Shown here piece after piece: positions 22,401 to 37,400 of a stretch of DNA of 64,000 bases. The stretch is from assembly GCA_964036045.1 (NCBI GenBank), contig OZ038384.1, positions 41,265,704-41,329,703 on the forward strand. The letters are read 5' to 3'. The translations under genes and the position numbers were made by a program. Below the pieces are notes generated by a model that ran no database searches, was not told the DNA's origin, and worked only from the letters and a program-made list of their open reading frames with translations. The DNA is from Eutreptiella sp. 'Long Island Sound 2002' (Eukaryota > Euglenozoa > Euglenophyceae > Eutreptiales > Eutreptiaceae). How positions within the stretch are numbered: the first letter of the stretch is position 1; each line of letters opens with the position of its first letter.

Positions 22401-25400
22401 TGTGCCTGCCCGTCGGGCCCAGTGGGCCGCCTCTTTTTGTGCTCTGGCCCCTTTGGATGGCCTGTGCCCCGGCATCATCCGCATGCACGGCTTCCTCTTG
22501 GGGGCGTGGAATGGATGGAGCCAGAGTGGCCGCCGCTCCCGGGGGGGGCAGGGTCTGGCCGCATGCTGTTCCGGGCCTCTCCAGGTATGACGTGGGCGCC
22601 AAGGGCGCCACATTGCATGAGGCCCTTGTCCGACGCTATCCCGGCGCCTCTTTCGCCCGCGACACACCCTCTAGCCCCCACACCGCGTGCCTCCCCTGGA
22701 CTTGGCACATGTACTTTGCGCCGGTTTGGTGGGATGAGACCTGTGCCCCCTTGTGGCGCTACCGCGGGCAGCGATGGGATCCTCGCTCCGACGCGTGGCT
22801 GCTCCACCCGTAGCGCCGGCTTGTCTACTTGCAGGACCGGCAATGGGAGGGACCGCGTGGTTGGGGCGGACTGCTGGGGGCGGGTGTGGGAAAACGACCT
22901 CTACCCCCCCCCCTCCCGCCTTTGACAACCATTGGTCAGAAGTTGCTGGGGACGGTGCTCGCCTCCTCCCCGGCAGTGTCACCAATGTTTGGTGGGGAAT
23001 GGTCCGCGAGCCCGGCCAGGTCGTGGAGACAGCTACCGGTCCCGACGTCCTGGGGAGGGGATGCCACCACTACACCCCCCCCGGACACACACAACACCGC
23101 CCCTCCCAAAGCAGCCGGGTCCCCGGGGGGCTCTCACTAGGTGTCTCTCTGCCCTCTACCCGGGGAGGTGCGGGCTGCCCTTGGGGGACTCCGGTTGCGG
23201 AAGAGTTGGCCTAGAAAGGGCAGTCAAGTGAGAGATACAATGAGAGGTACAGTGAAAGGTTGATTGGGAAGTAAAGTGGCAGGTAGAGTGGGAGGTCGCG
23301 TGGGAGGTAGAACACAACTGAGAGCATTGAAATGTGGGTTCTGAACCCAAAGGTGGGGGCACATGGCTGTATACCCAGTCTTTTCATGCCACGCATCCGA
23401 AACTATACACCTACTCCCAGCTAACACAATAGTTTTGCGTGCCAGCAAAACCTACCAAAAGCCCAAAAGACTGGCATTTGCACAGTGTTCGCAATGTGCG
23501 ATGAGGAGAGACATGGAGCCGGGGCCCAAGGGTGATGGGACCTATGAATGCAGTCAAGCCAGAGGTTTGAGCTTGAACTACACGGGGTACTCGCAACAGC
23601 TAATCGCCATTTGCACTCGAGAGCCTGTGTGGCGGTGTTATGGCCATTCTACCAGACTTTGCTCTGCCAATGTTCTACTCTATGTTGCTTATTTCCTCAC
23701 AAGCAGTACAGCAAATGTTTGGACCATCTTAATTTGGGACCTAAGTGTCTCTTGGACAAGGAGTATGGCTGCTCTATCCAATGACTGGGTTCCCACGAGT
23801 TGGGAGTTTGATGCTCAGCGTGCCTCCCCCACTCCTGCGCCTTGCCAAAGCACCCATGGCCGGCCTCTAGGCCCGCGGCTCTTTCGTCTTTGGTACCCCC
23901 TCTACCCTATAACCCGGCATGCAGTTTTGCCTCTTTTCTTTTGCGCAATGCCTCAACGCCTGTCCAAGCACGCTGTGTGCTGCGAAACCATCGCCGCCCA
24001 CTCCCCTCACCCCCAATCAGCGCGGCTACTAGGGATACTGCTTCTCCGGTGGTGGTACGGCCAAGCCGAGCGGGTCTACCCTGTGCCTGCCCGTCGGGCC
24101 CAGTGGGCCGCCTCTTTTTGTGCTCTGGCCCCTTTGGATGGCCTGTGCCCCGGCATCATCCGCATGCACGGCTTCCTCTTGGGGGCTTGGAATGGATGGA
24201 GCCAGAGTGGCCGCCGCTCCCGGGGGGGGCAGGGTCTGGCCGCATGCTGTTCCGGGCCTCTCCAGGTATGACGTGGGCGCCAAGGGCGCCACATTGCATG
24301 AGGCCCTTGTCCGACGCTATCCCGGCGCCTCTTTCGCCCGCGACACACCCTCTAGCCCCCACACCGCGTGCCTCCCCTGGACTTGGCACATGTACTTTGC
24401 GCCGGTTTGGTGGGATGAGACCTGTGCCCCCTTGTGGCGCTACCGCGAGCAGCGATGGGATCCTCGCTCCGACGCGTGGCTGCTCCACCCGTGGCGCCGG
24501 CTTGTCTACTTGCAGGACCGGCAATGGGAGGGACCGCGTGGTTGGGGCGGACTGCTGGGGGCGGGTGTGGGAAAACGACCTCTACCCCCCCCCCTCCCGC
24601 CTTTGACAACCATTGGTCAGAAGTTGCTGGGGACGGTGCTCGCCTCCTCCCCAGCAGTGTCACCAATGTTTGGTGGGGAATGGTCCGCGAGCCCGGCCAG
24701 GTCGTGGAGACAGCTACCGGTCCCGACGTCCTGGGGAGGGGATGCCACCACTACACCCCCCCCCGGACACACACAACACCGCCCCTCCCAAAGCAGCCGG
24801 GTCCCCAGGGGGCTCTCACTAGGTGCCTCTCTGCCCTCTACCCGGGGAGGTGCGGGCTGCCCTTGGGGGACTCCGGTTGCGGAAGAGCTGGCCTAGAAAG
24901 GGCAGTCAAGTGAGAGATACAATGAGAGGTACAGTGAAAGGTTGATTGGGAAGTAAAGTGGCAGGTAGAGTGGGAGGTCGCGTGGGAGGTAGAACACAAC
25001 TGAGAGCATTGAAATGTGGGTTCTGAACCCAAAGGTGGGGGCACATGGCTGTATACCCAGTCTTTTCATGCCACGCATCCGAAACTATACACCTACTCCC
25101 AGCTAACACAATAGTTTTACGTGCCAGCAAAACCTACCAAAAGCCCAAAAGACTGGCATTTGCACAGTGTTCGCAATGTGCGATGAGGAGAGACATGGAG
25201 CCAGGGCCCAAGGGTGATGGGACCTATGAATGCAGTCAAGCCAGAGGTTTGAGCTTGAACTACACGGGGTACTCGCAACAGCTAATCGCCGTTTGCACTC
25301 GAGAGCCTGTGTGGCGGTGTTATGGCCATTCTACCAGACTTTGCTCTGCCTATGTTCTACTCTATGTTGCTTATTTCCTCACAAGCAGTACAGCAAATGT

Positions 25401-28400
25401 TTGGACCATCTTAATTTGGGACCTAAGTGTCTCTTGGACAAGGAGTATGGCTGCTCTATCCAATGACTGGGTTCCCACGAGTTGGGAGTTTGATGCTCAG
25501 CGTGCCTCCCCCACTCCTCCGCCTTGCCAAAGCACCCATGGCCGGCCTCTAGGCCCGCGGCTCTTTCGTCTTTGGTACCCCCTCTACCCTATAACCCGGC
25601 ATGCAGTTTTGCCTCTTTTCTTTTGCGCAATGCCTCAACGCCTGTCCAAGCACGCAATGTGCTGCGAAACCATCGCCGCCCACTCCCCTCACCCCCGATC
25701 AGCGCGGCTACTAGGGATACTGCTTCTCCGGTGGTGGTGCGGCCAAGCCGAGCGGGTCTACCCTGTGCCTGCCCGTCGGGCCCAGTGGGCCGCCTCTTTT
25801 TGTGCTCTGGCCCCTTTGGATGGCCTGTGCCCCGGCATCATCCGCATGCACGGCTTCCTCTTGGGGGCTTGGAATGGATGGAGCCAGAGTGGCCGCCGCT
25901 CCCGGGGGGGGGGGGGGGGCAGGGTCTGGCCGCATGCTGTTCCGGGCCTCTCCAGGTATGACGTGGGCGCCAAGGGCGCCACATTGCATGAGGCCCTTGT
26001 CCGACGCTATCCCGGCGCCTCTTTCGCCCGCGACACACCCTCTAGCCCCCACACCGCGTGCCTCCCCTGGACTTGGCACATGTACTTTGCGCCGGTTTGG
26101 TGGGATGAGAGCTGTGCCCCCTTGTGGCGCTACCGCGGGCAGCGATGGGATCCTCGCTCCGACACGTGGCTGCTCCACCCGTGGCGCCGGCTTGTCTACT
26201 TGCAGGACCGGCAATGGGAGGGACCGCGTGGTTGGGGCGGACTGCTGGGGGCGGGTGTGGGAAAACGACCTCTACCCCCCCCCTCCCGCCTTTGACAACC
26301 ATTGGTCAGAAGTTGCTGGGGACGGTGCGCGCCTCCTCCCCAGCAGTGTCACCAATGTTTGGTGGGGAATGGTCCGCGAGCCCGGCCAGGTCGTGGAGAC
26401 AGCTACCGGTCCCGACGTCCTGGGGAGGGGATGCCACCACTACACCCCCCCCTGACACACACAACACCGCCCCTCCCAAAGCAGCCGGGTCCCCAGGGGG
26501 CTCTCACTAGGTGTCTCTCTGCCCTCTACCCGGGGAGGTGCGGGCTGCCCTTGGGGGACTCCGGTTGCGGAAGAGCTGGCCTAGGAAGGGCAGTCAAGTG
26601 AGAGATACAATGAGAGGTACAGTGAAAGGTTGATTGGGAAGTAAAGTGGCAGGTAGAGTGGGAGGTCGCGTGGGAGGTAGAACACAACTGAGAGCATTGA
26701 AATGTGGGTTCTGAACCCAAAGGTGGGGGCACATGGCTGTATACCCAGTCTTTTCATGCCACGCATCCGAAACTATACACCTACTCCCAGCTAACACAAT
26801 AGTTTTGCGTGCCAGCAAAACCTACCAAAAGCCCAAAAGACTGGCATTTGCACAGTGTTCGCAATGTGCGATGAGGAGAGACATGGAGCCAGGGCCCAAG
26901 GGTGATGGGACCTATGAATGCAGTCAAGCCAGAGGTTTGAGCTTGAACTACACGGGGTACTCGCAACAGCTAATCGCCATTTGCACTCGAGAGCCTGTGT
27001 GGCGGTGTTATGGCCATTCTACCAGACTTTGCTCTGCCTATGTTCTACTCTATGTTGCTTATTTCCTCACAAGCAGTACAGCAAATGTTTGGACCATCTT
27101 AATTTGGGACCTAAGTGTCTCTTGGACAAGGAGTATGGCTGCTCTATCCAATGACTGGGTTCCCACGAGTTGGGACTTTGATGCTCAGCGTGCCTCCCCC
27201 ACTCCGCCTTGCCAAAGCACCCATGGCCGGCCTCTAGGCCCGCGGCTCTTTCGTCTTTGGTACCCCCTCTACCCTATAACCCGGCATGCAGTTTTGCCTC
27301 TTTTCTTTTGCGCAATGCCTCAACGCCTGTCCAAGCACGCAGTGTGCTGCGAAACCATCGCCGCCCACTCCCCTCACCCCCGATCAGCGCGGCTACTAGG
27401 GATACTGCTTCTCCGGTGGGGGTACGGCCAAGCCGAGCGGGTCTACCCTGTGCCTGCCCGTCGGGCCCAGTGGGCTGCCTCTTTTTGTGCTCTGGCCCCT
27501 TTGGATGGCCTGTGCCCCGGCATCATCCGCATGCACGGCTTCCTCTTGGGGGCGTGGAATGGATGGAGCCAGAGTGGCCGCCGCTCCCGGGGGGGGCAGG
27601 GTCTGGCCGCATGCTGTTCCGGGCCTCTCCAGGTATGACGTGGGCGCCAAGGGCGCCACATTGCATGAGGCCCTTGTCCGACGCTATCCCGGCGCCTCTT
27701 TCGCCCGCGACACACCCTCTAGCCCCCACACCGCGTGCCTCCCCTGGACTTGGCACATGTACTTTGCGCCGGTTTGGTGGGATGAGACCTGTGCCCCCTT
27801 GTGGCGCTACCGCGGGCAGCGATGGGATCCTCGCTCCGACGCGTGGCTGCTCCACCCGTGGCGCCGGCTTGTCTACTTGCAGGACCGGCAATGGGAGGGA
27901 CCGCGTGGTTGGGGCGGACTGCTGGGGGCGGGTGTGGGAAAACGACCTCTACCCCCCCCCCCTCCCGCCTTTGACAACCATTGGTCAGAAGTTGCTGGGG
28001 ACGGTGCTCGCCTCCTCCCCAGCAGTGTCACCAATGTTTGGTGGGGAATGGTCCGCGAGCCCGGCCAGGTCGTGGAGACAGCTACCGGTCCCGACGTCCT
28101 GGGGAGGGGATGCCACCACTACACCCCCCCCGGACACACACAACACCGCCCCTCCCAAAGCAGCCGGGTCCCCAGGGGGCTCTCACTAGGTGTCTCTCTG
28201 CCCTCTACCCGGGGAGGTGCGGGCTGCCCTTGGGGGACTCCGGTTGCGGAAGAGCTGGCCTAGAAAGGGCAGTCAAGTGAGAGATACAATGAGAGGTACA
28301 GTGAAAGGTTGATTGGGAAGTAAAGTGGCAGGTAGAGTGGGAGGTCGCGTGGGAGGTAGAACACAACTGAGAGCATTGAAATGTGGGTTCTGAACCCAAA

Positions 28401-31400
28401 GGTGGGGGCACATGGCTGTATACCCAGTCTTTTCATGCCACGCATCCGAAACTATACACCTACTCCCAGCTAACACAATAGTTTTGCGTGCCAGCGAAAC
28501 CTACCAAAAGCCCAAAAGACTGGCATTTGCACAGTGATCGCAATGTGCGATGAGGAGAGACATGGAGCGAGGGCCCAAGGGTGATGGGACCTATGAATGC
28601 AGTCAAGCCAGAGGTTTGAGCTTGAACTACACGGGGTACTCGCAACAGCTAATCGCCATTTGCACTCGAGAGCCTGTGTGGCGGTGTTATGGCCATTCTA
28701 CCAGACTTTGCTCTGCCTATGTTCTACTCTATGTTGCTTATTTCCTCACAAGCAGTACAGCAAATGTTTGGACCGTCTTAAGTTGGGACCTAAGTGTCTC
28801 TTGGACAAGGAGTATGACTGCTCTATCCAATGACTGGGTTCCCACGAGTTGGGAGTTTGATGCTCAGCGTGCCTCCCCCACTCCTCCGCCTTGCCAAAGC
28901 ACCCATGGCCGGCCTCTAGGCCCGGGGCTCTTTCGTCTTTGGTACCCCCTCTACCATGTAACCCGGCATGCAGTTTTGCCTCTTTTCTTTTGCGCAATGC
29001 CTCAACGCCTGTCCAAGCACGCAGTGTGCTGCGAAACCATCGCCGCCCACTCCCCTCGGGCCCCGATCAGCGCGGCTACTAGGGATACTGCTTCTCCGGT
29101 GGTGGTACGGCCAAGCCGAGCGGGTCTACCCTGTGCCTGCCCGTCGGGCCCAGTGGGCCGCCTCTTTTTGTGCTCTGGCCCCTTTGGATGGCCTGTGCCC
29201 CGGCATCATCCGCATGCACGGCTTCCTCTTGGCGGCTTGGAATGGATGGAGCCAGAGTGGCCGCCGCTCCCGGGGGGGGGTGGGGGTCTGGCCGCATGCT
29301 GTTCCGGGCCTCTCCAGGTATGACGTGGGCGCCAAGGGCGCCACATTGCATGAGGCCCTTGTCCGACGCTATCCCGGCGCCTCTTTCGCCCGCGACACAC
29401 CCTCTAGCCCCCACACCGCGTGCCTCCCCTGGACTTGGCACATGTACTTTGCGCCGGTTTGGTGGGATGAGACCTGTGCCCCCTTGTGGCGCTACCGCGG
29501 GCAGCGATGGGATCCTCGCTCCGACGCGTGGCTGCTCCACCCGTGGCGCCGGCTTGTCTACTTGCAGGACCGGCAATGGGAGGGACCGCGTGGTTGGGGC
29601 GGACTGCTGGGGGCGGGTGTGGGAAAACGACCTCCACACCCCCCCCCCTCCCGCCTTTGACAACCATTGGTCAGAAGTTGCTGGGGACGGTGCTCGCCTC
29701 CTCCCCAGCAGTGTCACCAATGTTTGGTGGGGAATGGTCCGCGAGCCCGGCCAGGTCGTGGAGACAGCTACCGGTCCCGACGTCCTGGGGAGGGGATGCC
29801 ACCACTACACCCCCCCCCCACACACACACAACACCGCCCCTCCCAAAGCAGCCGGGTCCCTACGGGGCTCTCACTAGGTGTCTCTCTGCCCTCTACCCGG
29901 GGAGGTGCGGGCTGCCCTTGGGGGACTCCGGTTGCGGAAGAGCTGGCCTAGAAAGGGCAGTCAAGTGAGAGATACGATGAGAGGTACAGTGAAAGGTTGA
30001 TTGGGAAGTAAAGTGGCAGGTAGAGTGGGAGGTCGCGTGGGAGGTAGAACACAACTGAGAGCATTGAAATGTGGGTTCTGAACCCAAAGGTGGGGGCACA
30101 TGGCTGTATACCCAGTCTTTTCATGCCACGCATCCGAAACTATACACCTACTCCCAGCTAACACAATAGTTTTGCGTGCCAGCAAAACCTACCAAAAGCC
30201 CAAAAGACTGGCATTTGCACAGTGTTCGCAATGCGCGATGAGGAGAGACAAGGAGCCAGGGCCCAAGGGTGATGGGACCTATGAATGCAGTCAAGCCAGA
30301 GGTTTGAGCTTGAACTACACGGGGTACTCAGAACAGCTAATCGCCATTTGCACTCGAGAGCCTGTGTGGCGGTGTTATGGCCATTCTATCAGACTTTGCT
30401 CTGCCTATGTTCTACTCTATGTTGCTTATTTCCTCACAAGCAGTACAGCAAATGTTTGGACCATCTTAATTTGGGACCTAAGTGTCTCTTGGACAAGGAG
30501 TATGGCTGCTCTATCCAATGACTGGGTTCCCACGAGTTGGGAGTTTGATGCTCAGCGTGCCTCCCCCACTCCTCCGCCTTGCCAAAGCACCCATGGCCGG
30601 CCTCTAGGCCCGCGGCTCTTTCGTCTTTGGTACCCCCTCTACCCTATAACCCGGCATGCAGTTTTGCCACTTTTCTTTTGTGCAATGCCTCAACGCCTGT
30701 CCAAGCACGCAGTGTGCTGCGAAACCATCGCCGCCCACTCCCCTCACCCCCGATCAGCGCGGGTACTAGGGATACTGCTTCTCCGGTGGTGGTACGGCCA
30801 AGCCGAGCGGGTCTACCCTGTGCCTGCCCGTCGGGCCCAGTGGGCCGCCTCTTTTTGTGCTCTGGCCCCTTTGGATGGCCTGTGCCCCGGCATCATCCGC
30901 ATGCACGGCTTCCTCTTGGGGGCTTGGAATGGATGGAGCCAGAGTGGCCGCCGCTCCCGGGGGGGGCAGGGTCTGGCCGCATGCTGTTCCGGGCCTCCAG
31001 GTATGACGTGGGCGCCAAGGGCGCCACATTGCATGAGGCCCTTGTCCGACGCTATCCCGGCGCCTCTTTCGCCCGCGACACACCCTCTAGCCCCCACACC
31101 GCGTGCCTCCCCTGGACTTGGCACATGTACTGTGCGCCGGTTTGGTAGGATGAGACCTGTGCCCCCTTGTGGCGCTACCGCGGGCAGCGATGGGATCCTC
31201 GCTCCGACGCGTGGCTGCTCCACCCGTGGCGCCAGCTTGTCTACTTGCAGGACCGGCAATGGGAGGGACCGCGTGGTTGGGGCGGACTGCTGGGGGCGGG
31301 TGTGGGAAAACGACCTCTATCCCCCCCCCCTCCCGCCTTTGACAACCATTGGTCAGAAGTTGCTGGGGACGGTGCTCGCCTCCTCCCCAGCAGTGTCACC

Positions 31401-34400
31401 AATGTTTGGTGGGGAATGGTCCGCGAGCCCGGCCAGGTCGTGGAGACAGCTACCGGTCCCAACGTCCTGGGGAGGGGATGCCACCACTACACCCCCCCCC
31501 ACACACACACAACACCGCCCCTCCCAAAGCAACCGGGTCCCCAGGGGGCTCTCACTAGGTGTCTCTCTGCCCTCTACCCGGGGAGGTGCGGGCTGCCCTT
31601 GGGGGACTCCGGTTGCGGAAGAGCTGGCCTAGAAAGGGCAGTCAAGTGAGAGATACAATGAGAGGTACAGTGAAAGGTTGATTGGGAAGTAAAGTGGCAG
31701 GTAGAGTGGGAGGTCGCGTGGGAGGTAGAACACAACTGAGAGCATTGAAATGTGGGTTCTGAACCCAAAGGTGGGGGCACATGGCTGTATACCCAGTCTT
31801 TTCATGCCACGCATCCGAAACTATACACCTACTCCCAGCTAACACAATAGTTTTGCGTGCCAGCAAAACCTACCAAAAGCCCAAAAGACTGGCATTTGCA
31901 CAGTGTTCGCAATGCGCGATGAGGAGAGACAAGGAGCCAGGGCCCAAGGGTGATGGGACCTATGAATGCAGTCAAGCCAGAGGTTTGAGCTTGAACTACA
32001 CGGAGTACTCGCAACAGCTAATCGCCATTTGCACTCGAGAGCCTGTGTGGCGGTGTTATGGCCATTCTACTAGACTTTGCTCTGCCTATGTTCTACTCTA
32101 TGTTGCTTATTTCCTCACAAGCAGTACAGCAAATGTTTGGACCATCTTAATTTGGGACCTAAGTGTCTCTTGGACAAGGAGTATGGCTGCTCTATCCAAT
32201 GACTAGGTTCCCACGAGTTGGGAGTTTGATGCTCAGCGTGCCTCCCCCACTCCTCCGCCTTGCCAAAGCACCCATGGCCCGCCTCTAGGCCCGCGGCTCT
32301 TTCGTCTTTGGTACCCCCTCTACCCTATAACCCGGCATGCAGTTTTGCCTGTTTTCTTTTGCGCAATGCCTCAACGCCTGTCCAAGCACGCAGTGTGCTG
32401 CGAAACCATCGCCGCCCACTCCCCTCACCCCCGATCAGCGCGGCTACTAGGGATACTGCTTCTCCGGTGGTGGTACGGCCAAGCCGAGCGGGTCTACCCT
32501 GTGCCTGCCCGTCGGGCCCAGTGGGCCGCCTCTTTTTGTGCTCTGGCCCCTTTGGATACCCTGTGCCCCGGCATCATCCGCATGCACGGCTTCCTCTTGG
32601 GGGCTTGGAATGGATGGAGCCAGAGTGGCCGCCGCTCCCGGGGGGGGCAGGGTCTGGCCGCATGCTGTTCCGGGCCTCTCCAGGTATGACGTGGGCGCCA
32701 AGGGCGCCACATTGCATGAGGCCCTTGTCCGACGCTATCCCGGCGCCTCTTTCGCCCGCGACACACCCTCTAGCCCCCACACCGCGTGCCTCCCCTGGAC
32801 TTGGCACATGTACTTTGCGCCGGTTTGGTGGGATGAGACCTGTGCCCCCTTGTGGCGCTACCGCGGGCAGCGATGGGATCCTCGCTCCGACGCGTGGCTG
32901 CTCCACCCGTGGCGCCGGCTTGTCTACTTGCAGGACCGGCAATGGGAGGGACCGCGTGGTTGGGGCGGACTGCTGGGGGCGGGTGTGGGAAAACGACCTC
33001 TACCCCCCCCCCTCCCGCCTTTGACAACCATTGGTCAGAAGTTGCTGGGGACGGTGCTCGCCTCCTCCCCAGCAGTGTCACAAATGTTTGGTGGGGAATG
33101 GTCCGCGAGCCCGGCCAGGTCGTGGAGACAGCTACCGGTCCCGACGTCCTGGGGAGGGGATGCCACCCCTACACCCCCCCCACACACACACAACACCGCC
33201 CCTCCCAAAGCAGCCGTGTCCCTAGGGGGCTCTCACTAGGTGTCTCTCTGCCCTCTACCCGGGGAGGTGCGGGCTGCCCTTGGGGGACTCCGGTTGCGGA
33301 AGAGCTGGCCTAGAAAGGGCAGTCAAGTGAGAGATACAATGAGAGGTACAGTGAAAGGTTGATTGGGAAGTAAAGTGGCAGGTAGAGTGGGAGGTCGCGT
33401 GGGAGGTAGAACACAACTGAGAGCATTGAAATGTGGGTTCTGAACCCAAAGGTGGGGGCACATGGCTGTATACCCAGTCTTTTCATGCCACGCATCCGAA
33501 ACTATACACCTACTCCCAGCTAACACAATAGTTTTGCGTGCCAGCAAAACCTACCAAAAGCCCAAAAGACTGGCATTTGCACAGTGTTCGCAATGCGCGA
33601 TGAGGAGAGACAAGGAGCCAGGGCCCAAGGGTGATGGGACCTATGAATGCAGTCAAGCCAGAGGTTTGAGCTTGAACTACACGGGGTACTCGCAACAGCT
33701 AATCGCCATTTGCACTCGAGAGCCTGTGTGGCGGTGTTATGGCCATTCTACCAGACTTTGCTCTGCCTATGTTCTAATCTATGTTGCTTATTTCCTCACA
33801 AGCACTACAGCAAATGTTTGGACCATCTTAATTTGGGACCTGAGTGTCTCTTGGACAAGGAGTATGGCTGCTCTATCCAATGACTGGGTTCCCACGAGTT
33901 GGGAGTTTGATGCTCAGCGTGCCTCCCCCACTCCTCCGCCTTGCCAAAGCACCCATGGCCGGCCTCTAGGCCCGCGGCTCTTTCGTCTTTGGTACCCCCT
34001 CTACCCTATAACCCGGCATGCAGTTTTGCCACTTTTCTTTTGCGCAATGCCTCAACGCCTGTCCAAGCACGCAGTGTGCTGTGAAACCATCGCCGCCCAC
34101 TCCCCTCACCCCCGATCAGCGCGGCTACTAGGGATACTGCTTCTCCGGTGGTGGTACGGCCAAGCCGAGCGGGTCTACCCTGTGCCTGCCCGTCGGGCCC
34201 AGTGGGCCGCCTCTTTTTGTGCTCTGGCCCCTTTGGATGGCCTGTGCCCCGGCATCATCCGCATGCACGGCTTCCTCTTGGGGGCTTGGAATGGATGGAG
34301 CCAGAGTGGCCGCCGCTCCCGGGGGGGGCAGGGTCTGGCCGCATGCTGTTCCGGGCCTCTCCAAGTATGACGTGGGCGCCAAGGGCGCCACATTGCATGA

Positions 34401-37400
34401 GGCCCTTGTCCGACGCTATCCTGGCGCCTCTTTCGCCCGCGACACACCCTCTAGCCCCCACACCGCGTGCCTCCCCTGGACTTGGCACATGTAATTTGCG
34501 CCGGTTTGGTGGGATGAGACCTGTGCCCCCTTGTGGCGCTACCGCGGGCAGCGATGGGATCCTCGCTCCGACACGTGGCTGCTCCACCCGTGGCGCCGGC
34601 TTGTCTACTTGCAGGACCGGCAATGGGAGGGACCGCGTGGTTGAGGCAGACTGCTGGGGGCGGGTGTGGGAAAACGACCTCTACCCCCCCCCCCTCCCGC
34701 CTTTGACAACCATTGGTCAGAAGTTGCTGGGGACGGTGCTCGCCTCCTCCCCAGCAGTGTCACCAATGTTTGGTGGGGAATGGTCCGCGAGCCCGGCCAG
34801 GTCGTGGAGACAGCTACCGGTCCCGACGTCCTGGGGAGGGGATGCCACCACTACACCCCTCCACACACACACACAACACCGCCCCTCCCAAAGCAGCCGG
34901 GTCCCCAGGGGGCTCTCACTAGGTGTCTCTCTGCCCTCTACCCGGGGAGGTGCAGGCTGCCCTTGGGGGACTCCGGTTGCGGAAGAGCTGGCCTAGAAAG
35001 GGCAGTCAAGTGAGAGATACAATGAGAGGTACAGTGAAAGGTTGATTGGGAAGTAAAGTGGCAGGTAGAGTGGGAGGTCGCGTGGGAGGTAGAACACAAC
35101 TGAGAGCATTGAAATGTGGGTTCTGAACCCAAAGGTGGGGGCACATGGCTGAATACCCAGTCTTTTCATGCCACGCATCCGAAACTATACACCTACTCCC
35201 AGCTAACACAATAGTTTTGCGTGCCAGCAAAACCTACCAAAAGCCCAAAAGACTGGCATTTGCACAGTGTTCGCAATGCGCGATGAGGAGAGACAAGGAG
35301 CCAGGGCCCAAGGGTGATGGGACCTATGAATGCAGTCAAGCCAGAGGTTTGAGCTTGAACTACACGGGGTACTCGCAACAGCTAATCGCCATTTGCACTC
35401 GAGAGCCTGTGTGGCGGTGTTATGGCCATTCTACCAGACTTTGCTCTGCCTATGTTCTACTCTATGTTGCTTATTTACTCACAAGCAGTACAGCAAATGT
35501 TTGGACCATCTTAATTTGGGACCTAAGTGTCTCTTGGACAAGGAGTATGGCTGCTCTATCCAATGACTGGGTTCCCACGAGTTGGGAGTTTGATGCTCAG
35601 CGTGCCTCCCCCACTCCTCCGCCTTGCCAAAGCACCCATGGCCGGCCTCTAGGCCCGCGGCTCTTTCGTCTTTGGTACCCCCTCTACCCTATAACCCGGC
35701 ATGCAGTTTTGCCTCTTTTCTTTTGCGCAATGCCTCAACGCCTGTCCAAGCACGCAGTGTGCTGCGAAACCATCGCCGCCCACTCCCCTCACCCCCGATC
35801 AGCGCGGCTACTAGGGATACTGCTTCTCCGGTGGTGGTACGGCCAAGCCGAGCGGGTCTACCCTGTGCCTGCCCGTCGGGCCCAGTGGGCCGCCTCTTTT
35901 TGTGCTCTGGCCCCTTTGGATGGCCTGTGCCCCGGCATCATCCGCATGCACGGCTTCCTCTTGGGGGCTTGGAATGGATGGAGCCAGAGTGGCCGCCGCT
36001 CCCGGGGGGGGCAGGGTCTGGCCGCATGCTGTTCCGGGCCTCTCCAGGTATGACGTGGGCGCCAAGGGCGCCACATTGCATGAGGCCCTTGTCTGACGCT
36101 ATCCCGGCGCCTCTTTCGCCCGCGACACACCCTCTAGCCCCCACACCGCGTGCCTCCCCTGGACTTGGCACATGTACTTTGCGCCGGTTTGGTGGGATGA
36201 GACCTGTGCCCCCTTGTGGCGCTACCGCGGGCAGCGATGGGATCCTCGCTCCGACACGTGGCTGCTCCACCCGTGGCGCCGGCTTGTCTACTTGCAGGAC
36301 CGGCAATGGGAGGGACCGCGTGGTTGGGGCGGACTGCTGGGGGCGGGTGTGGGAAAACGACCTCTACCCCCCCCCCCCCCTCCCGCCTTTGACAACCATT
36401 GGTCAGAAGTTGCTTGGGACGGTGCTCGCCTCCTCCCCAGCAGTGTCACCAATGTTTGGTGGGGAATGGTCCGCGAGCCCGGCCAGGTCGTGGAGACAGC
36501 TACCGGTCCCGACGTCCTGGGGAGGGGATGCCACCACTACACCCCTCCACACACACACACAACACCGCCCCTCCCAAAGCAGCCGGGTCCCCAGGGGGCT
36601 CTCACTAGGTGTCTCTCTGCCCTCTACCCGGGGAGGTGCGGGCTGCCCTTGGGGGACTCCGGTTGCGGAAGAGCTGGCCTAGAAAGGGCAGTCAAGTGAG
36701 AGATACAATGAGAGGTACAGTGAAAGGTTGATTGGGAAGTAAAGTGGCAGGTAGAGTGGGAGGTCGCGTGGGAGGTAGAACACAACTGAGAGCATTGAAA
36801 TGTGGCATCTGAACCCAAAGGTGGGGGCACATGGCTGTATACCCAGTCTTTTCATGCCACGCATCCGAAACTATACACCTACTCCCAGCTAACACAATAG
36901 TTTTGCGTGCCAGCAAAACCTACCAAAAGCCCAAAAGACTGGCATTTGCACAGTGTTCGCAATGCGCGATGAGGAGAGACAAGGAGCCAGGGCCCAAGGG
37001 TGATGGGACCTATGAATGCAGTCAAGCCAGAGGTTTGAGCTTGAACTACACGGGGTACTCGCAACAGCTAATCGCCATTTGCACTCGAGAGCCTGTGTGG
37101 CGGTGTTATGGCCATTCTACCAGACTTTGCTCTGCCTATGTTCTACTCTATGTTGCTTATTTACTCACAAGCAGTACAGCAAATGTTTGGACCATCTTAA
37201 TTTGGGACCTAAGTGTCTCTTGGACAAGGAGTATGGCTGCTCTATCCAATGATTGGGTTCCCACGAGTTGGGAGTTTGATGCTCAGCGTGCCTCCCCCAC
37301 TCCTCCGCCTTGCCAAAGCACCCATGGCCGGCCTCTAGGCCCGCGGCTCTTTCGTCTTTGGTACCCCCTCTACCCTATAACCCGGCATGCAGTTTTGCCT

